Both the position numbers and the translations under genes were made by a program. 64,000 nt of DNA from the NCBI GenBank assembly GCA_017506865.1, contig JAFCMP010000524.1, positions 1-64,000 on the forward strand, in the 5' to 3' direction. Of this stretch, positions 20,616-31,568 are shown piece by piece (positions within the stretch are counted from its first letter, which is position 1; each line of letters opens with the position of its first letter). The DNA comes from Tribonema minus (Eukaryota > Sar > Xanthophyceae > Tribonematales > Tribonemataceae). The notes beneath the pieces are model-generated. The model did no database searches. It saw nothing but the letters and a program-made list of their open reading frames with translations, and was not told the DNA's origin.

Positions 20616-21661
20616 GAACAGCTGCTCAAGATTACGGCGTTTATTCGCACTTGAGCGTGGCCATTGCATGTGGACCCTCCATTGCACAGATGTGTGATGT
20701 CTGCCGATGCTCACAGTCTTTTGCCCTGCGTCAAGCGCTCGCTATGCCACAATGTTGCAGCGGTGCTGACCTGTGACAAAGTGTTCTCATCACGCAAAAG
20801 TCAGTCTATGGAGCGGCGCTTCTGTCAATCGCATGATTTTGACATCCTTCTGTCAGATGCAACAACAGTGCCCCTCGCAGTACTTCCATGCAGGCGATGC
20901 ACTTGAAGTGGATGGCGCAGCACCGGCTTGATGTATGCCGTTGCACCGCAGCAAGGTAAGTTTGAGACCTGTGTGCCAAGCGCTGAATGACGACAATGCG
21001 GTAGAATGTGCACAGGTGTTAGGTTGTTGCCAGTACACAGCGCATCACTCTTTCACAGCGTAAGCTAGCTCGCTTGCAAGCGTTTGCACTTGTGTAACAT
21101 TGCCACATGTGACCGGGACACCTGATTACCGATAACTGCATGACCTACTTATGTCTTCGGCCTGACCTTCAGGCAAGTGCTCGATTTCGTATGCATTGGA
21201 GTCTACTAGAGTCCACTACAAGTGGCTTAGGGTTAGGGTTCAACAAGCAAATGACATCACGGCCAACCAGCAGTGCACGTGCACGGACATTGAGCTATTC
21301 ACTGTTGACACTGCTGTCAAGCTTAACAGATGGCCTCTCACCCTCCAAAGTGTGTTGTGCCAGCTTTAATAACCCATGCGTGCATGGCACATCTTGCGTG
21401 CCGCTCGCCGTGTCGACCCTACATGATTGTACAGGACAAACACGAGTTGATGGCGTGCGAGAGCGGTGGTTTTGCAATATTCCGGGCATAAAACGCCGCG
21501 GTGTGACTGGTCGGCATATGGGCACAACAGATGGTCGACAGGGGTAAAAATGGCAAGGGATGCAAATGAGTGGTAACCGGTCTAAAGAATCCAGTTGTAC
21601 TTTCTACACGGTCTGGCGCATGATGTACTTTTGTGCATCTCCACATGATCCGGCGCATGAT
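20616..21661. other. Spacer without recognised gene
   Basis: Nothing coding was recognised between the satellite and the LTR of copy B. A GGGTTAGGGTT word at about 21233 is too short to be called telomeric. Confidence 0.5.
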
Positions 21662-22044
21662 TGATACAAGTTCTCCGTTTTATGCTACAAGCAGCATGAA
21701 ATGCCAGGAGCTCTGGAAGAAGTAGACCGTTCCCTGGACCGGTACTTCAACTTCAAGAACCTCGTGCCAGCACAAGGGGATCAAGGCTTTTTTTGCTCAC
21801 ACACAAGTCTCGTAGACACCTGAGCAAGCTACAATGACCATCCTAGCTGGGGGACAGCAAGCCTTCTCGAGCTGAGCCATATCATACTCTGGGCTCATTC
21901 CTCTTCTCCAGCCATGTCCACAGAGGTGTGTCTTTGCTTGCTTCCACTGATGTTGCTCTGCAAGTTTGGCTGCTCTTTGATGTCACCAGCAGTTCAGCAG
22001 CTCTACTGCTCAAGGCATAGATTCCAGGCTGCTTTGCTGTATCA
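21662..22044 (+). repeat. 5' LTR of copy B
   Basis: This 383-bp block begins TGATACAAG and ends TGTATCA. It matches the 3' LTR at 31186-31568 over its full length with a small number of substitutions. Confidence 0.93.
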
Positions 22045-22064
22045 TGGCTCAGCTCCAACTTGCC
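22045..22064 (+). other. Primer-binding site of copy B
   Basis: TGGCTCAGCTCCAACTTGCC follows the 5' LTR directly and differs by one base from the site in copy A. Conservation between diverged copies supports a functional primer site. Confidence 0.65.
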
Positions 22065-22854
22065 GACGACAACATTGGTGCTAGACCTTGAAAACTTGGT
22101 TTGTCTTATACTCCGACAAACACCGTGCACATTTCCAGCACGAACGTGTTTTAGTGCTGCGTCCGCGACGGGGTCGCAATGGCGGTGCGACAAACACATA
22201 GGGACGCTGCTATGTACTAGGACTGCCCAGCGTCTATCAGTTGCTTGCATGCCATGGCAGCTTCGTGCTGTTGGTCCCAACAGGCAACGACATGCAGCAA
22301 CGGCAACTCATGGGTTTCCCTTCCGGCACACGGCTGCTAGGCACGACTGGCAACATTGCCGGGCTCGGTGCTCCAGCTACTTTGAGGAATTTGTGAGCAT
22401 GGACATGCAACCACGCAACAGCAATTTCCGTCAGTGAAGTTAGTTTGAGCGCCGCTAACTGATGCGTGCATCTTGGCACAATGTTGCATGCAGCGTGGAA
22501 CTCGTATGCGACGGGACTGGCCATCCCGAAACATCGAGTTAACAATGTGGAGTTGTTCACACGCTGACTAGCCTCGCCTAGGCCGACCCTCACACGCTTT
22601 TTGAAGTGGAAGGGGGAAATACTCGGCACCTGCATAACCTTTGAGCAGACTGCATAAACTTTGAGCAGATTGCATAAACTTTGAGCAAAAATCTTGAGCG
22701 CTCTAGCACGCCGTCGACGCGCACGTTTTGAGCGTTTGCCCGCTCTACACAGAAGTGCGTACCATCGACGAGTTGCCAACTTTGTGAGTGTTTCAGGGAG
22801 GAAGTGCTTCCCACTCCGGCAACGCCCAGCAGCCTGCAACGGATTTAGCCTCCG
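22065..22854 (+). other. 5' leader of copy B
   Basis: The leader is homologous to the leader of copy A. It has three short repeats of a TTGAGCA(G/A)A.TGCATAA type between 22640 and 22690. Only shadow frames are present. Confidence 0.65.
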
Positions 22855-23960
22855 TTGGGGAAACGGGTGGCGCGGGAGCCGGCGGCGGGAGTGGCGGTGA
22901 TAGGGCGGGTACACAGGCACAGCCCCCCTGTGCACCCTGTGTCGGCGCCTCCTGCCGAACAGGGCGGTACGCCGGCGAGCACGGTTGCCTCAACTGTCCC
23001 CGTGAGTGCTAGGACCGCGTCGGCTACCATCCCGCCTGCCATCATTACTTCAGCTCAAGGTCCCCCCGCGTCCTTCGAAAACTTTGAACCTGCCGGTGGT
23101 GATGTCCGCCACGACTGTTACGACGCCCGGCGGTGGTCAAGAGCCGATGGACGAGATCGTCCGGGGACTTCGCGCTGCTCTCCGCACCATCAGCGACAAG
23201 GCTCTGCGCAGCACTGCAGAGCGCGTGAGCGTGTCAATGCGCCCAGCCACGACCACAAGCGCGACGGCCTCCTCGCCAACATCATCAACCCTGCGCGCGC
23301 GCCGTTCGAGGGCATGCTCGCCGCGCCTGCAGCTGCCGCTGCTACAATCACCAGCCACCATGAAGACGTGGGTTGGCAAGCTCCTGTCAAGCCTGCCAAG
23401 CAGCCGGCCAAGCTCAAGAGCGACAAGACCAAGACTGCCGGCAACGACGAGTGTTTCGGGTGCCACAAGCGCTTTGCTGGAGAGGGCAAGATCCGTGAGC
23501 ACTGCCAAGAGTGCCCGGAATGGTTCGAGCACCGCATCGAGCGCCTGAAGGCCGCCAAGAGGCCTCATAACAAGCTGGAGAGCATCGCGGCAAGCTGCGC
23601 GCCAAGCGCGCCAAGACGAGTGAATACTCACTCAACCGTGACGCTTTTCCACACCTTGCCTAGTGCACTCATGGATGGTGACGCGCCAGTGCAACTTGGG
23701 CACAGTGGTCATTGCACTAGCTCCACGCAAGATGTGCTAGAAGCGCCAGATGTGCAACCAGCGGCGACTGAGGCCGGCACACAAGTCACTACACGCATGC
23801 TTGGCAAGACTGTCGACACGTGTATGCTAGCCACACTCTTGTATGCGCATAGTGAACCAGCAGTACGCGCACTTGACACTAGCGCACCTTTGACTGCTCC
23901 GGATGCTAGCAATGCTCCAGCAGTACGCGCACTTGATACTTAGTCCAGCTGAGCGCACCT
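22855..23960 (+). pseudogene. Gag remnant with C2HC zinc finger (copy B)
   Basis: The frame keeps an early Gag part (DEIVRGLRAALRTISDKALRS, in another frame near 23150) and the later finger part (CFGCHKRFAGEGKIREHCQEC, C-x2-C-x12-H-x3-C, at about 23455-23515). The whole capsid helix region seen in copy A is missing: copy A's PFEQAAL...DDYYKAMR has no counterpart between about 23280 and 23340. The Thr/Ala-rich tail follows, with a stop at 23941-23943. It can encode RNA-binding peptide at most. Confidence 0.8.
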
Positions 23961-25116
23961 TTGACTGCTCTGGATGCTAGTGACACAACCAGCTGCGCAC
24001 CGCTTGCAGCGCAAGATGTCATTCATGATGTTGCTACTCCGCAGCAAGGTAAGACCAACATTACTGACTCTGACCCCAGATGCGTTGCACCTACTTCCAC
24101 CACAGTGACTTCGCTCGAGTCATATCCGCAGACTAAGGAGGCGTCTAATGCCAACGCGGGGCGTTCGGACAGAGGGCGGCTGCGGGTGGCAGGGTTGTGC
24201 TGTGGAATAAGCGGTGTACACACGGGGCTGCAGGAGTTTGCACGTGCAACAGGTGAAAACATGCAGGTGGTCTAAGCGGTAGACAACTGCAAGCGTACAT
24301 GTGAAGAGTGCAGCAAGCTCTTCCCAGGCACTGACTCAAGTCATGTGTGCAGATGTATCTAGTCCCAAGCTCTAGTCATCAACAAAAACGTGCCTAGGAT
24401 GCTCCTATTAAGCTCATGGCGTGACTTTTGCCGCGTCGTGGGTACAAAGGGGTAGTCTACCTATGAGGTGCAGGTTCGTAGGACCGACGTTAATGGTGCA
24501 TCTTCACGCGAGCGCATCTACACTGAGTCAGCCGCGAGCGCTGCTTGGTTGCCGAACGAATTGCACGCTCGAATGCAATTTTCAATGAGCGCTTTCGCAC
24601 CAGCAAGCCGCGTACGGTCCGCGGGCAGCTTGGTTGCTCCCATGACACGTTTTATTGGGATCCTAGGCAACCCACGACGCAAGGCGTGCTGTCCACTGAC
24701 ATGCCGCTCCCTAGCCCTGCTACTCGTCAACTTGCGCGAGACCCCTCCTCATCTTATCAGCCGAGTGAAAAAGATGCAGGACCAGCCAGTAAAGCTCTTC
24801 TGTTGAGCCCTTGGTCAAGTCATGTCCTTGCTTAGCTACAGCGAACCTCACCCTGAAGGAACGCTCACCCAGAAGAAGGGCTGGACTGCAACTAAGTGCA
24901 ACCCAGCTGCGTGTCAGCGCTCATGCTTGCCTTACACGCGGTTGCCGCTTTGCCGGAGAGTGGCCAAGCCCTTGCGATGCTGCTGACGTCTCATCAGGTG
25001 AGATTGTGGTGCATGACCACACCTCTCTCCCTCCTGAATGGCTGATGGAGTCTAGCCTTGAACAACCTGCAATGCTGCGTCTAGTAGCTAGTGCTTGCGT
25101 GAGAAACTTCTACTAG
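23961..25116 (+). pseudogene. DNA methyltransferase remnant (copy B)
   Basis: The frame from 23961 runs without a break from the Gag tail (YPQTKEASNANAGRSD) into methyltransferase motif I (RLRVAGLCCGISGVHTGL), then stops at 24273-24275. Later fragments match copy A: NKNVPRMLLLSSWRDF (motif VI, Glu replaced by Lys) near 24370-24430, DVNGASSRERIYTESA (motif VIII) near 24483-24530, and GEIVVHDHTSLPPEWLMES near 25000-25050. The segment that carries motif IV and its catalytic Cys in copy A is deleted near 24355-24370. This domain cannot be active. Confidence 0.82.
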
Positions 25117-25117
25117 T

Positions 25118-26220
25118 TTGCACGCAATGCAGGGCGCATGCTGCTTGCCACGGCAACCTCCAGAAGTGACGTGCCAACTTCAAAGACTGCCTGGGTGTAC
25201 GGTGAGGATGAAGAAGAGCCTGCTACTTCTGATTCCTGCAAGACGTCGAACACGCCTTGTTGCAGTACCACTTGACGCCGTGAGCAGTACGGACAACGAC
25301 TCAGATGCTCAGCAGTCAGATGCTCAGCAACCCGGTCTGAGCGCTGTCACTACTGACGCGTACAAAGCCATGCCCAGATGGCAAGCACGTCACAAACCTC
25401 CTAGAACAGAGAGCACATGTAATTGGTAAACCCAAGAAGAACGGCTTTGTGCGCATGCCAGTGCGCACACGCATTGGTGATAGCATACAAGAACTTGACG
25501 CATTAGTCATTAATGGCACCGAGGCCGTCGACGCAGAACACACGCACCAGTTGCCACCAAGTTCTATTTGCCCGCTCATATGGTGGTGATTTTATCATGG
25601 TTGAACTAGCAGATGCCAAGAGATCGGTGTCAATTCAGGTGTTGTGCACGCCTAGGTGCGCTTCAAAGACACCATTTTCACGCACATTTTTTAGGTGGTG
25701 GACATGAGGTCAACCTGAGGTCTAGCTTCTTTGGCAAGTTTAGCTCATCCATCACATATGAGCACAGGATGCGCTTCCATGCTGGCTCTGCTGGACCTGT
25801 TGTGCCATGCATGAACAAGCTAAGTTGGGGACTCTGGACCCCTAACTGCCAACATAATCAAGGTGGGTGTTACAGGAGCCAAGTTCTCTCAGAAGCCCGC
25901 TTTGCCTAGTCGCACTTATTTGCTGCGCGCAACGTGTAACCAGGTGCTTAAAGCTGACACCCTAGTGTCACATCCGCAGTACAGTGCACAGCCTTATTGA
26001 ACTTGAAGTGCTACTCACCCCCGACGCGCCAGAGGCGTCAGTGATGGCAAACCAGCTGGCCACCAGAGGTGCTGTTCTCATGGATACGGTGGACTTTATA
26101 GCACTTAACAAGCCACTTGGAATGTTAGTCGAGAATACTTCTTCCATGCCAGTGTTTGTGCCTGGAGGTGCAGTGCTGGGCATCACCGAGGCCCTGACAT
26201 GGTCTGCAACCTAGACATTG
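25118..26220 (+). pseudogene. Linker and protease remnant (copy B)
   Basis: Scattered frames match copy A: an acidic linker (DNDSDAQQSDAQQPG), KKNGFVRMPVRTRIGDSIQEL before the protease, then HTHQLPPSSICPL, the FGKFSSSITYEHRMRFH segment, and LLTPDAPEASVMANQL...NKPLGMLVENTSSMPVFVPGGAVLGI at 26011-26190. Several frameshifts separate them. The active-site box of a retropepsin is not recognisable (ALVINGTEA at its place). Confidence 0.7.
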
Positions 26221-27004
26221 GCAAAGACGAGCTTGTGACTAACCTGACAAGAATTGCGTTGAGGCACCTTGGGCAAAACGCACCAGACACACCTGCTGTA
26301 AACAGATCAAGACCTGTGCAGCAGCCAGACCCCTCGAGCGTGTATGCCGGAACACGACTCGCGTAGACCAGACCCTGTCACGCACGCTGAGGCGGAACGA
26401 GCCGCATTCAGACACAAGGTGGCAGAGGAGCACAATGCCTCGCTGGGAACTTGCAAGGACGAGGAGCTATGTGAGGTGCTGTGTGACAGGAAATCGCGAC
26501 CGACACGGCGTCACCTACTACGACCGCGCTATGGAGGTGCTTCGCCGACGACGAGGTGCCTATGCCAAGGACTCCAAGAACCCCAAGGTGACGGACCGTT
26601 TCAACGTGGACATTGACACAGGCGACTCGGCGCCCATCGCCGACAGGGCACACAGGTGGGCTGAACGCGAAGCGAAAATCATATTTAAAGCCATTGAAAA
26701 TGAGCGCAAAGGCGGACAGATCAGGCCTGCCAATGGTCCTTGGGCTAGCAATCCAGTGCTGGTGACTCAGAAAGACAAGGTCCGTTTCTGCGTTGACTTT
26801 AGGCCGCTCAACAGAGTTACACGCCGTGATGAGTATGCGCTTGGCAATATGGACGACTTGGTTCAGAAATGCTCGGGCTCACGCATATTCTCGGCACTAG
26901 ACTTTGCTTCTGGTTACAGGCAAATACCCATGACCAGGGCACCTGATGGCTCGCTTTGGGAGTACAAGGTCGCGCCGTTTGGGCTGGTGTGCCTGCCAAG
27001 TTCC
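26221..27004 (+). pseudogene. Reverse transcriptase, fingers and first palm motif (copy B)
   Basis: Matches copy A: LTRIALRHLGQNAPD, then the frame 26435-27007 with KVRFCVDFRPLN and the catalytic Asp in FSALDFASGYRQIPMT. Nine residues present in copy A (KESACKTAF) are missing before RAPDGSLWEYKVAPFGLV. The frame stops at CLPSS and TAG, the same point as in copy A. Confidence 0.85.
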
Positions 27005-27165
27005 TAGGGACGAAGTCACTAGGTCTCCGTTTGCGCATCGTGCAAAAGACCCAAAATTGCAATAACTTTTGAACTAGAAGCCTGTTTCTCATCCTGTTTG
27101 GTGCATGGTACAGACCATACTGTTAGGTATAATGATGATGCAACAGATCTGCAGCAGACCATTCC
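27005..27165 (+). repeat. Remnant of the RT insert, shared with copy A
   Basis: About 160 bases are nearly identical to the minus strand of 8295-8458, starting GGGACGAAGTCACTAGG and ending at CAGCAGACCATT. It sits at exactly the same codon of RT. The rest of the 2.5-kb insert seen in copy A is absent. Confidence 0.85.
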
Positions 27166-27759
27166 GGGCACCTGCCAGTGATGGCTCACTCTGGGAGTAC
27201 AAGGTTGCGCCGTTTGGGTTGGTGTGCTTGCTGAGTATATTCACCAGATGCATGCATGAGCTCCTAGGCTCAGCTAGACAAACGCATGCATGTGTGTACG
27301 TTGACGATGTGCTCGTACACAACAAGAATCTAGAAGACCATATAACTCACTTAGACGCTGTACTTCGACGTGCGGAACAGTACGGCATGAGTGTGTCTAG
27401 ACACAAGTGCCAACTCTTTGCCGAAGAAGTTACATACCCTAGGCCACAAGGTGGGCAAGTATGGAATCAAGCCATGTGAAGACAAAATGAAAGCCATGGT
27501 TGATATGATGCCACCCGTGGGCAAGGACGGCAAGGTAGACAAACGGCTAATGCAAGTCCTCATGGGATGCTTCAATTACTATAGGCGCTACGTATACCGC
27601 TTCGCGCATATTGCAGCTCCCCTAGTCGAGTGTACACGTGATGGCGCTGACATATCGTGGACCAAACACCGCCAAGAGGCGCTGGCCAAACTCAAGCACG
27701 CCATGTCAAACGCTCCTATGATCGGGCACCAGACTTTGACCTACCTTTCAAGTGCATAG
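27166..27759 (+). pseudogene. Reverse transcriptase, second partial copy of the FGLV segment and YVDD half (copy B)
   Basis: Directly after the insert remnant the segment SDGSLWEYKVAPFGLVCL is repeated, then runs into IFTRCMHELLGSARQTHACVYVDDVLVH. The YVDD box is intact. A frameshift near 27435 separates AEEVTY from LGHKVGKYGIKPCEDK. The connection region follows (CFNYYRRYVYRFAHIAAPL), with Tyr where copy A has a stop. Confidence 0.85.
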
Positions 27760-28300
27760 AGACACAAGCAAGCTAGCTGTTGCTGGTGTTCTATCTCAAT
27801 TCGTGCTATTAGACAAGCTACGTGAACGGGACAAGGACTTCCCTTGGGCCAGCACGCGCCGTGTGAATACAGTTGACGGCAAACCTGCCAGAGAGGTAGT
27901 TGTAGCATTTTTCAGCAAGATTAACTCAGTGCAGGTCGCAAAACTTGGTGCTACTGCACTAGAGTGTCTGGCAGCACATGTGCATGTGCTACAGCTCTGA
28001 ACAACTTCCACGGTTACAGACCTGTAACGGTAATCTGCTGGCTCTTTGACCTAGAACATCAATAGCAAGCTGCTACATTGGGCCATGCGTCTCCAGAAGT
28101 ACGACACCATGGTCGTACACAGGCCTGGCAAAGACAATGGCAAAGCAGACCGCCCTTCACGCATGCCTCAGATGACGGAGATCATCGGACCTAGGCAGTA
28201 CGAACACGCTGTCGAGCAGTGGCCTGACTTCACCGATGCTGGACCTGCACCACCGTCCGTTTTGAAGATGAACAACTGCAAGACGCACCAGCATTTCTAG
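27752..28300 (+). pseudogene. RNase H domain (copy B)
   Basis: Two frames with a break near 27980-28060. The residues DTSKLAVAGVLSQFV, FFSKINSVQVAKLGATALECLA and RLQKYDTMVVHRPGKDNGKADRPSRMPQ match copy A. The first catalytic Asp lies at the frame change (HRDTS) and the middle Asp segment is corrupted. Inactive. Confidence 0.82.
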
Positions 28301-29460
28301 GCCGCATAGCTGATACGGCATGCCTGGGAGGCACGGCTTTTCAATTTAACAAACTTGCACAGATGTCTACAAAACTGAGCAGCTGCATAGGTACATTGAC
28401 ACCCCAAGAGGTACATGACCTCAGCGATACCATGCACGAGAGCGCGTGCGTAGACACCGCGCTTTTCAAAGAAGAGGGAGGTGAACCAGAACCAGAAACC
28501 ACTCCCCTCGTTTCTATGCTTTGCAACATGAAACTAGGCTCGTATTCTGAGCACATTTGGGACAGCTGCGCTGCGATGCTCTCGCCGCGTAGAGATGCAA
28601 CTGCTCCAACCGAGACTAGCGAAACCACTGACCTTGCCCTTGAAGCTGAAGACGCTGAAGCAGACACTTCAGATGACAATACGTCAACCCGGACTGGAGA
28701 GTCTGACTCACGCCTAGAGTCTTCACCTGCTGGAACGCAAAAACTTTGTGCGTTGGCAGGAAAGTGACCATTTCTATTCATCTGTGAAGCGCCACCTGGA
28801 AACACAAGGCCAAACCCCTGACCCTAGCCTTGCCAAATTTGTTAGCCAGAACCAAGAGTTTTTCACAGTTGAACCTGACGGTTTGCTTGTGCACTTCATG
28901 GCAAGTCGGTCCAAGAAGGGCTCCCTAATTACTCAGTGGGTGGTCCCCGACGCTTTGAAGCCACTCGTACTCCGTCTTTGCCATGATGATGGCAGTGCTC
29001 AGCGCCCCTCGACTGCTGCCACGCACGCCAAGGTGCTGGAATGCACGTATTGGAGAGGGTTAGGCGCTGACGTCCGAGACTACGTACGCTCATGCGTCCC
29101 TTGTCAACAAACCAAGCCGCAGTCTACTGCCAAGTACAAGCAAGCACTGATGCCATCTACGCACATGTGGCAACGCTTGCATGTGGACTACACTGAAGTC
29201 GGCGTCCTTTCCTCAGAAGGGCATCAATACTTGCTTATCATACCGAAGCTAGGTCAGGCTACTGTAGGCTTTCCCCCGTACAGACACGATCAGCAGCCGA
29301 GGCTGCACCTCTACTGGCAAGAGTGCTTTTTGAGTGCGGCGCACTCGTGGAAGAGCTGGTATCTGACAGAGCCGCAGAATTCATTAGTGCGCTGATAACC
29401 ACGCTCTGCACCTTATTTAAAGTGCACAAGATTGAAACCAGCGCATATCACCCCAGTCTA
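28301..29460 (+). pseudogene. Acidic linker, integrase zinc-binding domain and core (copy B)
   Basis: The acidic linker is at 28363-28740. The frame 28748-29395 has CHDDGSAQRPS...CVPCQQTK; one zinc ligand His of copy A (QHPS) is Arg here. The first core Asp is present in HVDYTEVG. Frameshifts near 29250 and 29340-29400 break the core; the second Asp motif reads LTEPQ in frame but SDRAAEF in another frame. Confidence 0.82.
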
Positions 29461-30543
29461 ACGGCGTCGTTGAGAACATGAATGAGCGCGTCAAGAGAGC
29501 GCTTGCTAGACTCTGTTCTCGCTACCAGGCACGCTGGCATGTATACCTTGATGCTGTGCAATTTGCGCTCAGGAACACGCCTAGAGAGGAGACGGGTCTG
29601 ACCCCATTCTTCTGTGTTTATGGTCGCGAAGCACGCTTCCCTCTTGACGCTTTGACCTCTGAGATTGCAAGCTCACAAGACCTACATGCTGAGGCAAAGC
29701 GTCTGCAAGAAAACCCCAAGCTTGCTGAGGAGGCGGTCGGCAAGGCACTGCAGCAACGTGCTGAGCGCATCCAAGCTCGCGATGACCAAGTCCAACGCAC
29801 TGTGCACTTGGAGGTCGGTGACTATGTGTGGATCAAGAAACCACCTTCACGCGGCCGCGCAAGAGCCATTGACGAGCATTTCACTGGCCCCTGGAAGCTA
29901 GTAGCTCCGTATGGTGACTCAGCGCTTTCTTTTCAATGCCAACTCATGGGCACACGCATACGCAAGACCACCGCGCATGTTGAAAACATGAAGCCATATC
30001 ACTTCAGACCTGCGCGACTTGACATTGAGGGAGTGCATGCCCTCCCAGACTCCGCGCAACTGCAAGAGCTGGACCCTGACCAGCGATTGTGCCAGATACT
30101 AGACCGCAGAGCTGCTGAGGGCGGCGGCTGGTCATACAAGTGGCTGGCGCGCGATGGCACTACTTCAGAGTGGGTGCGCGAGAAAGAGCTTGTAGAACTG
30201 TTGTTCATACCACCATGGGTACTGGACACTTTTCATGCTTTGTATGAGCTCAAGCACCAAGGCAACGTTCCCGCATATGCTGAGCGTCACCTTCCTCACG
30301 AAGATCGCACGCTGTCCAAAGATGCTGCGTTGCTGCGATATCCTTGCGGCACGCAAGTGGTCCGGCAAGTCAATGATGTGCCGAACTCGACTGACTACTT
30401 GTGGGGCCAGGTACCTGACTTCACGCAGTCCCGCTGGCATGTACGCTACTCTGATGGCACGTGGGAGGACTTAACGTCTTCTCAAGTACGAGCTGCTAAG
30501 CTCATGGCCGAAGGCGTGCGCGACAGACTGCGTAAGCCCTAGC
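29461..30543 (+). pseudogene. Integrase end with chromodomain-like and Tudor-like tail (copy B)
   Basis: The 354-codon frame starting at ATG 29478 is intact to its stop. Just upstream the SNGVVEN motif keeps the catalytic Glu that copy A has lost, after a one-base frameshift. The GPY/F module (FTGPWKLV), chromodomain-like stretch (QILDRRA...YKWLARDG..SEWVREKEL) and Tudor-like module (LWGQVPDF...HVRYSDGTWEDLT) are all conserved with copy A. The end is shorter than copy A (stop after RDRLRKP). Confidence 0.87.
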
Positions 30544-31173
30544 GCTTACCTGCCTGCTAATGTAAGAGTGACTGCGAGTCCATATGCTTGCCAACTGCCT
30601 TTGGACCACTCTACGTTGGCCAAGTTCTCCGGTTCCCTTCTGGATGGAGCCGCGGCGTCTTGGTTAGGTTTGTATCCGCCAAGCGCGATCGTGGAGAGTT
30701 CACTTTTTGATGTGGAATTTCCCGACACACGAGGAGAAAGCCTCTAAAGAAGCGTCTGAAGCTCAGAGCCGAATATTACCTTGATGACGCTCGAGCTGAA
30801 CCTTCATCTTGGAATCTTATGCTGGCACGCGAGCTCGCCGAGGAGCCGCTCAAGGCCGACATACAGATTGATTTGCAACCTGCAAGTCACAAGACCGGGG
30901 ATACTAGACCCCAAAAACGCCTGCGCAATTGTTACATCACGTTGAACTCGCACACGTGCGAAGGAGTGGCGAAGCATTGGTGTTGCCCCTGGAGCCGTGT
31001 TGAGCTCACGCGCCTGGCGTGAAGGATCGATGAACAGTAACGCACCCTAGAGCTAGACAAGACAAGAACCTGGCTGTGATGCGACAGAGCAGACGCCTTG
31101 CTGAATATTAAGTGTCATAAAACGTCGACTTCCGCGCACCAGTCTAGTGGGCGCCGCGGACGGCGGCCCTATC
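30544..31173 (+). other. 3' non-coding region of copy B
   Basis: No significant frame is present between the pol stop and the polypurine tract. It differs in sequence from the longer 3' region of copy A. Confidence 0.5.
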
Positions 31174-31185
31174 AAAGAAGAGGGA
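31174..31185 (+). other. Polypurine tract of copy B
   Basis: AAAGAAGAGGGA lies directly before the 3' LTR and is identical to the tract in copy A. Confidence 0.8.
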
Positions 31186-31568
31186 TGGTACAAGTTCTCC
31201 GTTTTATGCTACAAGCAGCATGAAATGACAGGAGTTCTGGAAGAAGAAGACCGTTCCCTGGACCGGTACTTCAACTTCAAGAACCTGTGCCAGCACAAGG
31301 GGATCAAGGCTTTTTTTGCTCACACACAAGTGTCCTAGACACCTGAGCAAGCTACAAGAGACCATCCTAGCTGGGGGACAGCAAGCTTTCTGGAGCTGAG
31401 CCATATCATACTCTGGGTTCATTCCTCTTCTCCAGCCATGTCCACAGAGGTGTGTCGTTGCTTGCTTCCACTGAAGTTGCTCTGCAAGTTTGGCTGCTTT
31501 TTGATGTCACCAGCAGTTCAGCAGCTCTACTGCTCAAGGCATAGATTCCAGGCTGCTTTGCTGTATCA
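31186..31568 (+). repeat. 3' LTR of copy B
   Basis: A 383-bp LTR starting TGGTACAAG (one change from TGATACAAG in the 5' LTR) and ending TGTATCA, followed by the TGAT target duplication. Confidence 0.93.

Larger units (their letters stand above)
21662..31568 (+). mobile_element. Ty3/gypsy-type LTR retrotransposon, copy B, with decayed DNA methyltransferase
   Basis: A 9907-bp plus-strand element with 383-bp LTRs at both ends. The flanking tetranucleotide TGAT is present on both sides (21658-21661 and 31569-31572), a proper target-site duplication. Domain order is as in copy A: Gag finger, methyltransferase remnant, protease remnant, RT, RNase H, integrase, chromodomain-like and Tudor-like tail. 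It has lost most of the capsid part of Gag and the methyltransferase catalytic segment, and it has many frameshifts. LTRs and coding parts are clearly homologous to copy A but diverged, so the two are separate family members rather than a segmental duplication. Confidence 0.93.
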
